A stretch of 64,000 nucleotides of DNA from contig JAEXUW010000012.1 of the NCBI GenBank assembly GCA_023439835.1, positions 1-64,000 of the forward strand, given 5' to 3'. The notes beneath the pieces were generated by a model. That model saw only the letters and a program-made list of their open reading frames with translations, did no database searches and had not been told where the DNA came from. This DNA comes from Bacillota bacterium. Lineage in GTDB: Bacteria; Bacillota; Clostridia; Oscillospirales; Ruminococcaceae. Below, piece after piece: positions 8,363-18,104 of the stretch; the stretch's first letter is position 1; each line of letters opens with the position of its first letter. Made by a program: the position numbers and the translations under genes.

Positions 8363-9838
8363 TTATATCTGCGTGCTGTAATTTGGTGCTTCCTTCGTGA
8401 TATATATATCGTGAGGATGGCTTTCTTTAAGTCCCGCGCCGGTAATCTTAACGAACTTTCCGTTTGCCTGAAGGTCAGAAATTGTCGGTGCACCGCAATA
8501 TCCCATGCCGGAGCGTATCCCCCCAACAAGCTGATAAATAGTGTCTGAAAGCGTACCCTTATAAGGTACACGCCCCTCAACGCCCTCGGGAACAAGCTTT
8601 TTATTGTTCTCCTGAAAATATCTGTCCTTACTTCCGCACGCCATTGCGCCTAAGCTTCCCATTCCACGATAGACCTTAAAGCTTCTTCCCTGATATATTT
8701 CGGTTGCGCCGGGCGCCTCGTCACAGCCGGCTAGAAGTGAGCCCAGCATAACTGCATTTGCACCGGCGGCAAGCGCCTTAACTATATCACCCGAATACTT
8801 GATTCCGCCGTCAGCAATGACGGGAATATCATATTTCGCCGCGACACAAGCCACGTCATAAACAGCGGTAATCTGAGGAACGCCTATTCCCGCAACAACA
8901 CGGGTGGTGCAGATTGAGCCGGGGCCGATACCAACCTTTAGTGCGGAAGCCCCCGCCTTTATAAGATCCTCCGCCGCCTGAGCGGTCGCTATGTTTCCGG
9001 CAATAACAGGAGTATCAGGATAAGCCTCTCTGACCTTTTTGACACAGTTGATAATATTTGCGCTATGCCCGTGAGCCGAGTCAAGAACAAGAACGTCAGC
9101 CTGAGCGTCAATAAGTGCCCTTGCTCTGTCAAGCACGTCAGCAGTCACGCCGATTGCGGCGCCGCAAAGAAGCCGTCCGTTTTTATCCCTAGCGGAATTC
9201 GGGAACTGAACTGCCTTCTCAATATCTTTTATGGTAATAAGTCCTTTTAAAAGTCCGTTTTCGTCAACGAGGGGGAGCTTTTCGATTTTATACTTTCTTA
9301 ATGTTTCCTGCGCCTGAGCAAGTGTTGTTCCTACAGGAGCAGTAACAAGACTTTCCTTAGTCATAACCTCAGAAATCCTGATGTTGAAATCTGTCATAAA
9401 TCTAAGGTCACGGTTTGTGAGAATTCCCACCAAAATACCCTTTTTATCAACAATGGGAACGCCGGAAATTTTATATTTTGCCATAAGGTCGTTAGCATCA
9501 TAAACATAATGGTCAGCGGTGAGCGAAAACGGATTGACAATAACACCGTTTTCAGACCTTTTAACCTTGTCAACCTCATCGCACTGCTGTTCTATCGTCA
9601 TATTTTTATGAATTATACCGATGCCGCCTTCACGTGCAATAGCTATAGCCATTCTCGCCTCGGTAACAGTATCCATAGCCGCTGTCATTATAGGTGTATT
9701 AAGTTGAATATCCCCACAAAGCCTAGTGCCGAGCTTAATCATATTCGGCGTTACATCAGATTTTGCGGGAACAAGCAAAACATCGTCAAATGTCAGCCCC
9801 TCTTTGATAAACTTATTTTCCACGTTTGTTTCCAGCAT
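8363..9838 (-). CDS. guaB: IMP dehydrogenase
   Basis: The 491-residue enzyme oxidises IMP to XMP with NAD+, the committed step of GMP synthesis. The TIM barrel is split by two CBS domains (about residues 97-212). The catalytic loop GIGPGSICTTRVVAG contains the nucleophile C310, and GSKDRYFQ fits the mobile flap. Length is normal. GGGGGAG lies before the ATG. Its position near gyrA in the origin-proximal block matches B. subtilis order. Confidence 0.97.
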   Translation of the reverse strand: MLETNVENKFIKEGLTFDDVLLVPAKSDVTPNMIKLGTRLCGDIQLNTPIMTAAMDTVTEARMAIAIAREGGIGIIHKNMTIEQQCDEVDKVKRSENGVIVNPFSLTADHYVYDANDLMAKYKISGVPIVDKKGILVGILTNRDLRFMTDFNIRISEVMTKESLVTAPVGTTLAQAQETLRKYKIEKLPLVDENGLLKGLITIKDIEKAVQFPNSARDKNGRLLCGAAIGVTADVLDRARALIDAQADVLVLDSAHGHSANIINCVKKVREAYPDTPVIAGNIATAQAAEDLIKAGASALKVGIGPGSICTTRVVAGIGVPQITAVYDVACVAAKYDIPVIADGGIKYSGDIVKALAAGANAVMLGSLLAGCDEAPGATEIYQGRSFKVYRGMGSLGAMACGSKDRYFQENNKKLVPEGVEGRVPYKGTLSDTIYQLVGGIRSGMGYCGAPTISDLQANGKFVKITGAGLKESHPHDIYITKEAPNYSTQI

Positions 9839-9884
9839 TTTTACTCCCCCTTATATATCTTACTGCGTCGTATTATATCTTATT

Positions 9885-9914
9885 ATTATAGATTATGCGT
9901 TCTTGATTTGTCAA
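9885..9914 (-). promoter_or_regulatory. guaB promoter
   Basis: On the minus strand, TTGACA (9914-9909), an 18-base spacer and TATAAT (9890-9885). I see no purine riboswitch in the 9839-10041 gap. Confidence 0.8.
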
Positions 9915-10048
9915 CCTGCTAAATGACTTTCCTCGATTTTTCTACAGAAAATTTTACACAAAGTATTAACTTATTTTTGATTGTTTTGACTAAGATATGA
10001 TTAGTATGCCGTTTTTTTATTCAATAACCATATCCAATAAAAAAACAA

Positions 10049-10077
10049 AAGGCTGCACAGCTTTTCTGCACAGCCTT
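10049..10077 (-). terminator. gyrA terminator
   Basis: Stem AAGGCTG/CAGCCTT (10049-10055 with 10071-10077) plus an inner 3-bp pairing, followed on the minus strand by TTTTGTTTTTTT. Confidence 0.75.
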
Positions 10078-10083
10078 ATTATA

Positions 10084-12663
10084 TTATTCCTCGCTAGTAT
10101 CGGCGACTTCATCTTCGTCGTCGGGGGCTTCCTCTTCACTTAAAACCTCGCTCTTTTCCTCCGCCGCGGCGGTTTCAAGCTCAGCCTTCAGCTCCTCCTC
10201 AGAAGGCTCCTCAATTTTTGCAATCTCAGCGCCCTCCTCATGCTCTGCTCTAGTGAAGGCAACAACCTCTTCCTCCTCGCCAACTCTCATGAGTCTGACG
10301 CCTGTTGCATATCTTCCCATGACTCTGACATCGCTTGCATGAATTCTTATGATTACTCCGTTGCTTGAAATCATGATAATATCATCGGTTTCGTCAACGA
10401 CCTTTATGCCACAGACATGCCCCTTTTCGGTTGAAACCTTATAATTGAGCATTCCAAAGCCGCCACGATTTTGAATCCGATAGCTTTCAAGCGCAACACG
10501 CCTGCCCATTCCCTTGTCGGTAACAGTGAGAACAGAAGCGCCCTCACGCACTCTCGCCATTGAAACGACCTCGTCACCGTCACGAAGCTTGATTGCCTTT
10601 ACGCCATGAGCCGAGCGTGAAAGCGGTCTGGTCTGACTTTCACAGAATCTAATTGCCGCACCGTTTCTGGTCGCAACCATAACATCACAGCAGCCGTCTG
10701 TGAGTCTTACTCCCGCTATTTCGTCATCCTCAGAAAGCCCGATTGCAATAAGCCCGTTCTTTCTGACATTTTTATAAGCCGAAAGGTTTGTCCGCTTGAT
10801 TATACCCTTCTTGGTGACGATAATAACAAACTTTGAATCATCAAAGTCTGGTGTTTTAATCATTGCTGAAATCTTCTCACCCTCAGAAAGCGGAAGGAGA
10901 TTTACTACATTGACACCCCTTGACTGCTTTGAGCCCTCGGGAATTTCATAGCATTTGAGCTTATACATTATTCCCTTATTGGTGATGAAAAGAACGTTGT
11001 CGTGAGTTGAGCTGATGAACATTTCGCTGATGAAGTCCTCTTCACGCTGCTTCATTCCAGAAACGCCACGTCCGCCTCTTTTCTGTGTCTTATATGCGTC
11101 AACAGGCTGACGCTTGATATATCCAATGTTTGTATAGGCCACAACACAGTCCTCAACGGGAATAAGGTCTTCAATATCGACCTCACCGCTAATCGCTTCT
11201 ATCTGTGTGCGTCGCTCGTCAGAAAATTTCTTTCTGATTTCGCCGACCTCGTCTAAAATAATTCTAAGAATCCTGTCATGATCTCTCAAAATATCCTCAA
11301 GATCCTCAATCTTTCTTTCGATTTCGGCCAGCTCGTCGATAATCTTCTGCCTCTCCATGCTTGAAATCTGATACAGACGCATCATGGCGATAGCCTCAGC
11401 CTGAATTTCGCTTAAATCAAACCTTGTCATCAGTCTTTCTTTGACCTCAGGCATATTTTTCGACTCACGACAGATTTTCAAAACCTCGTCAAGATTATCA
11501 ACGGCGATAACAAGTCCCTGTAAAATATGCTCACGCTCACGAAGCTTTTTAAGCTCAAACAGCGTTCTGTTTGTGATAACCTCAACCTGAAAGTCAAGAT
11601 ACTCCTCAAGCATAGTTTTAAGTGACATAATTTTCGGTATGCCGTTTACGAGTGCAAGCATAATGACACCGACAGTGTCCTGAAGCTGTGTATATGAATA
11701 AAGCTTGTTGAGGACAAGCTGGGGAATAGCATCCTTTTTCAGCTCAATAACAATTCTCATTCCGTCACGGTCTGATTCGTCACGAAGGTCGTGAATACCG
11801 TCAACACGCTTTTCCTTGACAAGATTAGCGATATTTTCAATCAGCCTTGCCTTATTGACCATATACGGAATTTCATGAATAAGAATACAGTTTCTGCCCT
11901 TGATTTCCTCAATGCTTGTGTTTGCTCTTAGAGTAATTTTTCCTCTTCCGGTCGCATAAGCCGCCCTAATTCCGGCACGTCCCATAATAATACCGCCGGT
12001 GGGGAAGTCAGGGCCCTTAATATGCTCCATCAGCTCGTCAAGTGTGCAATCGGGGTTTTCAACAAGAAGCTTTAAAGCGTCAATAACCTCACCCAGATTA
12101 TGCGGGGGAATATTCGTCGCCATACCAACAGCAATTCCCGTTGAGCCGTTGACCAAAAGGTTTGGAAATCGAGAGGGGAGAACGACAGGCTCTTTCAAAC
12201 GGTCGTCATAGTTCGTGGTATAGGGAACGGTTTCTTTATTAATGTCGGTAAGCATTTCAGCAGCGATTTTCGCCATTTTAGCCTCTGTATAACGATAAGC
12301 GGCAGGGGGGTCACCGTCCACCGAGCCGAAGTTCCCGTGGCCGTCAACAAGAGGATACCTCAAAGAAAAGCTCTGCGCCATTCTGACAAGTGCGTCATAA
12401 ACCGAAGCGTCACCGTGAGGGTGATATTTTCCCAAAACGTCACCGACAGTGGCGGCGCACTTTAAATATTTCTTATCGGGGGTAAGCCCCGCCTCAAACA
12501 TCGTATAAAGAATACGCCTGTGAACAGGCTTGAGTCCGTCCCGCACGTCGGGCAGTGCTCTCGAAACTATTACCGACATTGAATATTCAAGAAACGATTT
12601 TTTCATTTCCTTTTCAATATCGACAGGGATAATTTTCGAATTATCATTGAACAACTTTATCAC
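10084..12663 (-). CDS. gyrA: DNA gyrase subunit A
   Basis: The 859-residue subunit provides the DNA cleavage-religation tyrosine (AAYRYTEAKM) and the C-terminal beta-pinwheel that wraps DNA. The GyrA box (QKRGGRG) is present, which separates it from ParC. The last 50 residues are strongly acidic. The quinolone-determining region reads HPHGDASVYD (81-90), with Ala at the position that is Ser83 in E. coli. It is preceded by a YcxB-like gene and gyrB on the same strand, probably one transcription unit. A weak ribosome site precedes the ATG. Confidence 0.97.
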   Translation of the reverse strand: MIKLFNDNSKIIPVDIEKEMKKSFLEYSMSVIVSRALPDVRDGLKPVHRRILYTMFEAGLTPDKKYLKCAATVGDVLGKYHPHGDASVYDALVRMAQSFSLRYPLVDGHGNFGSVDGDPPAAYRYTEAKMAKIAAEMLTDINKETVPYTTNYDDRLKEPVVLPSRFPNLLVNGSTGIAVGMATNIPPHNLGEVIDALKLLVENPDCTLDELMEHIKGPDFPTGGIIMGRAGIRAAYATGRGKITLRANTSIEEIKGRNCILIHEIPYMVNKARLIENIANLVKEKRVDGIHDLRDESDRDGMRIVIELKKDAIPQLVLNKLYSYTQLQDTVGVIMLALVNGIPKIMSLKTMLEEYLDFQVEVITNRTLFELKKLREREHILQGLVIAVDNLDEVLKICRESKNMPEVKERLMTRFDLSEIQAEAIAMMRLYQISSMERQKIIDELAEIERKIEDLEDILRDHDRILRIILDEVGEIRKKFSDERRTQIEAISGEVDIEDLIPVEDCVVAYTNIGYIKRQPVDAYKTQKRGGRGVSGMKQREEDFISEMFISSTHDNVLFITNKGIMYKLKCYEIPEGSKQSRGVNVVNLLPLSEGEKISAMIKTPDFDDSKFVIIVTKKGIIKRTNLSAYKNVRKNGLIAIGLSEDDEIAGVRLTDGCCDVMVATRNGAAIRFCESQTRPLSRSAHGVKAIKLRDGDEVVSMARVREGASVLTVTDKGMGRRVALESYRIQNRGGFGMLNYKVSTEKGHVCGIKVVDETDDIIMISSNGVIIRIHASDVRVMGRYATGVRLMRVGEEEEVVAFTRAEHEEGAEIAKIEEPSEEELKAELETAAAEEKSEVLSEEEAPDDEDEVADTSEE

Positions 12664-12710
12664 GCCTTTTCATTTTTTCGTCCTGAAATATTTCCGCTAG
12701 TATATTTAAT

Positions 12711-13310
12711 TCAGATATTACTTTCAGTCAAAATATAGTCCTCGCCAAGTCTTTCTTTAAAAAACGTTGAAACCTGCGCTGAATCCGCATCGTTCATACA
12801 TCTTTTGGGTATCGTATAAATAGTTTGTTTTTTCATGATGATGACAAACTGCGACGGGTGGTCAACGACCTCAACAGGCTCGCTGTCAAACCTGACTATT
12901 CTCGGCGGAATATCCTCGACAGGCTCTTCCTCGTCAGAAGAAGCTTCAACCTCCTCAACGGGAAGTATTGTTTTAATCGAAAAATACTCATCGTATAATT
13001 TAAATTCGTATTTATCGTCCTCAAGCTCTTTTAGAGCTATAAGAAGGCTTTTTCTGATTTTATACGGGTTATACCATATAAAGAATATCAAAGCCAGACA
13101 CACTCCTGCTAAAATATAAGCAAGCGTATAGTCGGGGTTTTTAATCCCCTGATACACAAACACTCCGCAAAGAATTGCGAAAATAACAGTCTGAACAATC
13201 ACTTTTTTATATACATATTTTTTTTGAAATGCACGAAAAGCGATATCCTCTTCCTCGTTGGTAATGTTATAAACCACATCGGCAATAGGATTTAACTCTT
13301 TTTCCTCCAT
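12711..13310 (-). CDS. YcxB-like membrane protein
   Basis: The 199-residue protein has two transmembrane helices (about 36-54 and 60-80) near the N-terminus, then a cytoplasmic beta-rich domain with an acidic insertion (EEVEASSDEEEPVEDIPP) and an end typical of YcxB-like/PH-fold proteins (FVIIMKKQTIYTIPKR). Function is unknown. It sits between gyrB and gyrA, 47 bases from gyrA and about 50 from gyrB, so it is likely carried on the gyrase transcript. The family call is tentative. Confidence 0.65.
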   Translation of the reverse strand: MEEKELNPIADVVYNITNEEEDIAFRAFQKKYVYKKVIVQTVIFAILCGVFVYQGIKNPDYTLAYILAGVCLALIFFIWYNPYKIRKSLLIALKELEDDKYEFKLYDEYFSIKTILPVEEVEASSDEEEPVEDIPPRIVRFDSEPVEVVDHPSQFVIIMKKQTIYTIPKRCMNDADSAQVSTFFKERLGEDYILTESNI

Positions 13311-13362
13311 AAAAACTCCTAACTAATTATACGTTCAGTAATATTTCTAGTCCTATATACAA

Positions 13363-15315
13363 TCAGATGTCAAGATTTTGAACATACTTTGCGTTCTTTT
13401 CGATAAACTCTCGTCTGGGCGCAACCTTATCCCCCATGAGTATGGTAAAGGTTTCGTCAGCCTTCATAGCATCCTCAAGCTCGATTTTGACAATGGTTCG
13501 TGTTTCGGGATTCATCGTTGTTTCCCAAAGCTGTTCAGGGTCCATCTCTCCAAGACCTTTATAGCGCTGAACATCAACCTTCAGGTTGTTTTCACCCGAA
13601 AGCTCCTTTATATACATATCTCTTTCCTCGTCGTTAAAGGCATAACGCACGTTCTTCCCCCTGAATACCTTGAATAGGGGAGGCTGAGCGATATAAATGT
13701 GTCCCGCTGAAACAAGCTTTCTCATGAAGCGAAAGAAAAATGTCAGAAGAAGCGTTCTGATATGTGAGCCGTCAACGTCGGCGTCCGCCATGATAATAAC
13801 CTTGCCGTAGCGAAGACGTGTAATGTCAAAATCCTCACCGATGCTTGTTCCAAGAGCGGTGACGACCGGCATGAGCTTTTCATTGCCATAAACCTTGTCA
13901 ATTCTCGCCTTTTCAACGTTGAGCATTTTTCCCCAAAGCGGCAAAATCGCCTGATAGCGTCTGTCACGCCCCGCCTTTGCCGAGCCGCCCGCAGAATCTC
14001 CCTCGACTATATAAACCTCGGTGAACTGATTGTCCTTTTCGGAGCAGTCCGCCAGCTTTCCGGGAAGTGAAGCACTCTCAAGAGCTGATTTTCTTCTGGT
14101 AAGCTCTCTAGCCCTTTTTGCCGCCTCTCTTGCCTTTTGTGCGTTTACCGCCTTGTCAAAAATTGTTCTGGCGACAGCGGGATTTTCCTCAAAAAAGTTC
14201 ATGAGCTTTTCTTGAACAATCGCCTCAATCATTGGGCGAACCTCGGGATTTCCGAGCTTTCCCTTTGTCTGCCCCTCAAATTCACAGTCGATGAGCTTTA
14301 CGCTGATTATCGCCGTTATACCCTCACGAACGTCGTCGCCGAGAAGATTCTTGTCATTTTCTTTTATGAGATTAAATTTCTTTCCGTATTCATTAAAAAC
14401 CTTTGTCAGAGCATTTTTAAAGCCTGTTTCATGCGTTCCGCCGTCAACGGTGTGAATGTTGTTAGCGAATGAAAGCATCAGCTCGTTATAGCTGTCATTA
14501 TACTGAAGAGCAATCTCAGCCGCTGAGGTTCCCGAATTTCCGCATATATAAATAACGTCGTGAAGTCCCTCAAGTCCCCTTGTCTGATGAATATGCTCAA
14601 CAAAGCTTTTGATTCCGCCCTCATAATGAAGTGTTTCAGAAACTATGTCCGAACGATTTCTCTTGTCGGTGAAAACAATTTTAATTCCCGCGTTGAGAAA
14701 AGCCTGCTCTCTAAGTCTTTTTAACAGCACTTCATATTCATAAACTGTTGTTTCAAAGATATCGGGGTCGGCTTTAAAGCGAACCTCTGTTCCCGTTCTT
14801 GCCGTATCGCCGATAATTTTTAATGCCTCTGAATAGCTTCCTCTTTCAAAGCGCTGAAAGTGAATATGCTTTCCGTCATAGACTCTGATTTCAAGCCATT
14901 CTGAAAGTGCATTTACGACAGAAGCGCCGACTCCGTGAAGTCCGCCTGAAACCTTATATCCGCCGCCGCCGAATTTTCCGCCGGCATGAAGAATTGTATA
15001 AACAACAGTCGCCGCCGATATACCCTCTTTCGGGTGAATTCCGGTCGGAATACCTCTTCCGTTGTCGGAAACTCTGATAATATCCCCCTCGAGAATATCA
15101 ACATCAATCTGTGTGCAGTAGCCCGCTAAAGCCTCGTCAATTGAATTGTCTACAATTTCATACACAAGATGGTGAAGCCCTCTGGGTCCTGTCGAGCCGA
15201 TATACATACCGGGTCGTTTTCTTACCGCCTCAAGCCCCTCAAGAACCTGAATCTGATTTTCGTCATATGTGTTGCTCTGATCCACCTTTGTGTCATTTTC
15301 AAAAATGTTATCCAA
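13363..15315 (-). CDS. gyrB: DNA gyrase subunit B
   Basis: The 650-residue ATPase subunit of gyrase has a GHKL ATPase domain (EIVDNSIDEALAG, DNGRGIPTG), a transducer and a TOPRIM domain (EVYIVEGDSAGGSAK, MADADVDGSHIRTLL). The start is set at TTG 15315: a further in-frame GTG at 15333 would code Gly-Gly-Gly from the ribosome site itself (GGGAGGAGG), which is well placed 7 bases before the TTG. It follows remB and recF on the same strand. GyrA/GyrB assemble as A2B2 and introduce negative supercoils. Confidence 0.96.
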   Translation of the reverse strand: MDNIFENDTKVDQSNTYDENQIQVLEGLEAVRKRPGMYIGSTGPRGLHHLVYEIVDNSIDEALAGYCTQIDVDILEGDIIRVSDNGRGIPTGIHPKEGISAATVVYTILHAGGKFGGGGYKVSGGLHGVGASVVNALSEWLEIRVYDGKHIHFQRFERGSYSEALKIIGDTARTGTEVRFKADPDIFETTVYEYEVLLKRLREQAFLNAGIKIVFTDKRNRSDIVSETLHYEGGIKSFVEHIHQTRGLEGLHDVIYICGNSGTSAAEIALQYNDSYNELMLSFANNIHTVDGGTHETGFKNALTKVFNEYGKKFNLIKENDKNLLGDDVREGITAIISVKLIDCEFEGQTKGKLGNPEVRPMIEAIVQEKLMNFFEENPAVARTIFDKAVNAQKAREAAKRARELTRRKSALESASLPGKLADCSEKDNQFTEVYIVEGDSAGGSAKAGRDRRYQAILPLWGKMLNVEKARIDKVYGNEKLMPVVTALGTSIGEDFDITRLRYGKVIIMADADVDGSHIRTLLLTFFFRFMRKLVSAGHIYIAQPPLFKVFRGKNVRYAFNDEERDMYIKELSGENNLKVDVQRYKGLGEMDPEQLWETTMNPETRTIVKIELEDAMKADETFTILMGDKVAPRREFIEKNAKYVQNLDI

Positions 15316-15379
15316 GCTATGTCCTCCTCCCACGATACCGCGGTTTTCTCCGGCTAAAGCCGGTATATATTAATAATTA

Positions 15380-15661
15380 TTAAGCAAGCTCTGATTTAAA
15401 AGAATTCCCGGCATTGGCACGTTTTTTTAGCGTCGCCGATGAAACCTGAGTGATGTATATTTCCTCATCATTATTATCGTTGATACAAACGACAAAGGCC
15501 TTTGGCATTTCATAGCTTACCGTTATATATTTCTTATTCGGGTTGTTCAGGTATTGCTTTGATATTTTGCTTGTCGAAGTATTTTCTATATCAAATATTC
15601 CGACTATTTTATCAGCGTTTATCATTACGTCATTACCTAGATGAAGATACAATATTCTCAC
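15380..15661 (-). CDS. remB: RemB/YaaB-like DUF370 protein
   Basis: The 93-residue protein matches the DUF370 family (LYLHLGNDVMINADKIVGIFDIENTS...) and lies between recF and gyrB, as yaaB/remB does in B. subtilis, where it affects biofilm matrix expression. Whether it does so here is unknown. Its start overlaps the recF end by 29 bases in another frame, implying translational coupling. Confidence 0.85.
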   Translation of the reverse strand: MRILYLHLGNDVMINADKIVGIFDIENTSTSKISKQYLNNPNKKYITVSYEMPKAFVVCINDNNDEEIYITQVSSATLKKRANAGNSFKSELA

Positions 15662-16784
15662 CTGCTTTTTCTTTTATACAACCGTTTTTGACCTCAAAGA
15701 GCTTGCATTGTCTGTGAAAAAAGCTCTCATCAATATTACAGCAGGTAATAAACACCTGCATTTTGTCAATATGTGATAATACAAACTGCTGTCTTTTTCT
15801 GTCAAGCTCACTCAGAACATCGTCGAGGAGAATTACAGGCGGGTCATCGGTTTCCTCAAACAGAATATAAGCCTGTGCAAGCTTTAATATAAGCGCTGCT
15901 GAACGCTGTTGCCCTTGAGAGCCATGCTCTCTCACTGAAAGCTCATTGATTTTTATAACAAGCTCGTCACGGTGCGTTCCCGTCTGCGTGAAGCCCGTCC
16001 TCAAATCGTCCCTGATATTTTTTTTGAGAAGCGACAGATAGTACTGAGCCATTTTCCCGTTGAAATCGCTCTCTCCCTCAAGCGTGTCAAAAACCGTCGA
16101 AGCGTATTCAAGCGTCAGCTCCTCACATCCCGACGAAAGTTTCTTATAAAGCTTTTTTGAAAAGCAATCAAGCTTTTTTGTAAAATTATATCTTAAAACC
16201 GAAATATAAGCGCCCATTCGTGCGAGCTGTTCGTCCCAGACGTCAAGCTCACCCTCTTTTGAAATCCCCGCTGAAATATTTTTCAAAAGGGTATTTCTTT
16301 GAAGAATAAGTGCGTCATATTTTTCGGTTACTTTTTTATATCCGGGCTTAATCTGTGAAATACAAAGGTCTAAAAAGCTTCGTCTGTTTTCGGGTGAGCC
16401 CTTTGAAAGCTCCAAATCCTCCGGCGTGAAAACAACGCATTTTAAATTCCCGAAAAGCTTTGAGAGGAGCTTTTGCTTAACCCCGTTCAAAGCAATGCTC
16501 TTATCACGAATATTTGCTTTTTGCATTTTAATTTCAATATCCTGACTTCGCCTTATATCCGAAAACAAAAGCTTAATCTGTGCACTGTCTTTATAAAAAG
16601 AAACAAAATCCTTATCCTTTGTTCCTCTGAAGCTTCTGCTTCCAGAACAAAGCCAGACTGTTTCAATTAAATTAGTTTTCCCCTGAGCGTTTTCGCCGAA
16701 GATAATGTTTAATTTTTCATCCGGGAAAATATTGACGCACTTGAGATTTTTAAAGCCGTCAGCTTCAAGCCTTTTTATAATCAA
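15633..16784 (-). CDS. recF: DNA replication and repair protein RecF
   Basis: The 383-residue SMC-like ATPase loads RecA at gapped DNA. The Walker A motif GENAQGKTNLIE is at about residues 31-42, the ABC signature region is EHGSQGQQRSAAL, and Walker B is VILLDDVLSELD. Length is typical (about 360-380). It lies in the conserved dnaA-dnaN-yaaA-recF-remB-gyrB order and starts 11 bases after yaaA. Confidence 0.95.
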   Translation of the reverse strand: MIIKRLEADGFKNLKCVNIFPDEKLNIIFGENAQGKTNLIETVWLCSGSRSFRGTKDKDFVSFYKDSAQIKLLFSDIRRSQDIEIKMQKANIRDKSIALNGVKQKLLSKLFGNLKCVVFTPEDLELSKGSPENRRSFLDLCISQIKPGYKKVTEKYDALILQRNTLLKNISAGISKEGELDVWDEQLARMGAYISVLRYNFTKKLDCFSKKLYKKLSSGCEELTLEYASTVFDTLEGESDFNGKMAQYYLSLLKKNIRDDLRTGFTQTGTHRDELVIKINELSVREHGSQGQQRSAALILKLAQAYILFEETDDPPVILLDDVLSELDRKRQQFVLSHIDKMQVFITCCNIDESFFHRQCKLFEVKNGCIKEKAGENIVSSSR

Positions 16785-16795
16785 AGCAATCCCTC

Positions 16796-17005
16796 TTAAA
16801 CAATTTTAAGCTCAATTCCTTCAAGGGTGACGATATCACCGCTTCTGATTTTCTTCCCTCTCATGAGGCAAAGCTCGCCGTTTACAGAAACGTCCCCGTC
16901 TAAAATTATATCCTTTGCGTGTCCGCCTGTTTCAGCGACTCCGGCAAACTTCAAAAGCTGATCAAGCTTAATGAACTCGGTTGAAATTTTAACAGACTCA
17001 GTCAT
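16796..17005 (-). CDS. yaaA: S4-domain RNA-binding protein YaaA
   Basis: The 69-residue protein consists almost only of an S4 RNA-binding fold (LDQLLKFAGVAETGGHAKD, then VSVNGELCLMRGKKIRSGD). B. subtilis YaaA/RlbA sits at the same place between dnaN and recF and is linked to ribosome assembly. The ORF overlaps the dnaN 3' end by 8 bases, so translation is probably coupled. Confidence 0.9.
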   Translation of the reverse strand: MTESVKISTEFIKLDQLLKFAGVAETGGHAKDIILDGDVSVNGELCLMRGKKIRSGDIVTLEGIELKIV

Positions 17006-18104
17006 TTTTCAACCTCACCGGAAGAACAAGGAAGGTATAAGCATCGCCTGACAGCGGTACAATTTTAAGGGGAAGATTCGCCCCGTTCATCAAAAGCTTA
17101 ACCTTGTCATCCTCAATATTTTTCAAAGGGTCGAGAAGATATTTATTGTTAAAACCGATTTCAATTGAATTTCCCGAAAGGTCAATATCTATCACATCGG
17201 ATATTCTTCCGATAGTGGTTGAACAGGATATTTTCAGGCTGTCACTGCTGAAGATACATTTTACAGGGCTTTTAATTCGGTCATTTATTAAAAGCGACGC
17301 TCTTTCTAAGCTCTCAATAAGCTCCTTTGAGGAAACAATAACCTCAATTGACGAGCTTTGAGGAACAGAGCCTTTATAATTATGAAACTCACCCTCTAAA
17401 AGCCTTGAAATGACAAGATAGCCTGATATTTCAAAAATAATATGCTTTTTTGAAACATGAACGGTACATTCCTTTTCGCTGTCGTCCTTTAAAAGCTTTG
17501 AAACCTCATTTAATGCCTTTCCCGGAACAACAAATTTAAAATTCTTATCCGCCCTGATTTTTTCAGTTCTTACAGCAAGTCTATATCCGTCGATTGCGAC
17601 AAGATTAAAAATTCCGTCCTCAATTTCAAAGAGCTCACCTGTTAAAATCGGCTTGGTATCATTTGTCGAAACCGCAAAGCTTGTTTGATTTATCATGTTC
17701 TTTAAAATTTCCTGAGAAATAATAAAGCTGTCACAATCGTCAATTTCAGGGATACTAGGATACTCCTGCGCTGTCATTGCCGAAATTGTATATTCGGTCA
17801 TTCCGCTTTTAATAGTCACCGCAAGATTATCAGCGATTTCTATTTCAATATTTTCGTCAGGCATTTTTCGCACGATATCATTAAAGAGCCTAGAATTGAC
17901 GATAAATTCACCGCTGTCAGAGGATTCGACTTCAAATTCTGTTTTAATTCCTATTTCAAGGTCATACCCCGTCAGAACAAGCCTTGAATTTGTCAGCGTG
18001 ACCTTAATTCCTTCAAGCGCAGTAATTGTCGACTTTACAGCGACCGCTTTTGAAACATTGCTTATCGCTTCATTTAAGGCATGCTTATTGCATTTTAATT
18101 TCAT
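16998..18104 (-). CDS. dnaN: DNA polymerase III sliding clamp (beta subunit)
   Basis: The 368-residue protein has the three repeated clamp domains of DnaN, with NFKFVVPGKALNEVSKLL and the ending IVPLSGDAYTFLVLPVRL. It forms a dimeric ring that tethers polymerase to DNA. GAAAGGAG lies before the ATG at 18104. It follows dnaA after a 420-bp gap that looks like the origin. Confidence 0.96.
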   Translation of the reverse strand: MKLKCNKHALNEAISNVSKAVAVKSTITALEGIKVTLTNSRLVLTGYDLEIGIKTEFEVESSDSGEFIVNSRLFNDIVRKMPDENIEIEIADNLAVTIKSGMTEYTISAMTAQEYPSIPEIDDCDSFIISQEILKNMINQTSFAVSTNDTKPILTGELFEIEDGIFNLVAIDGYRLAVRTEKIRADKNFKFVVPGKALNEVSKLLKDDSEKECTVHVSKKHIIFEISGYLVISRLLEGEFHNYKGSVPQSSSIEVIVSSKELIESLERASLLINDRIKSPVKCIFSSDSLKISCSTTIGRISDVIDIDLSGNSIEIGFNNKYLLDPLKNIEDDKVKLLMNGANLPLKIVPLSGDAYTFLVLPVRLKND

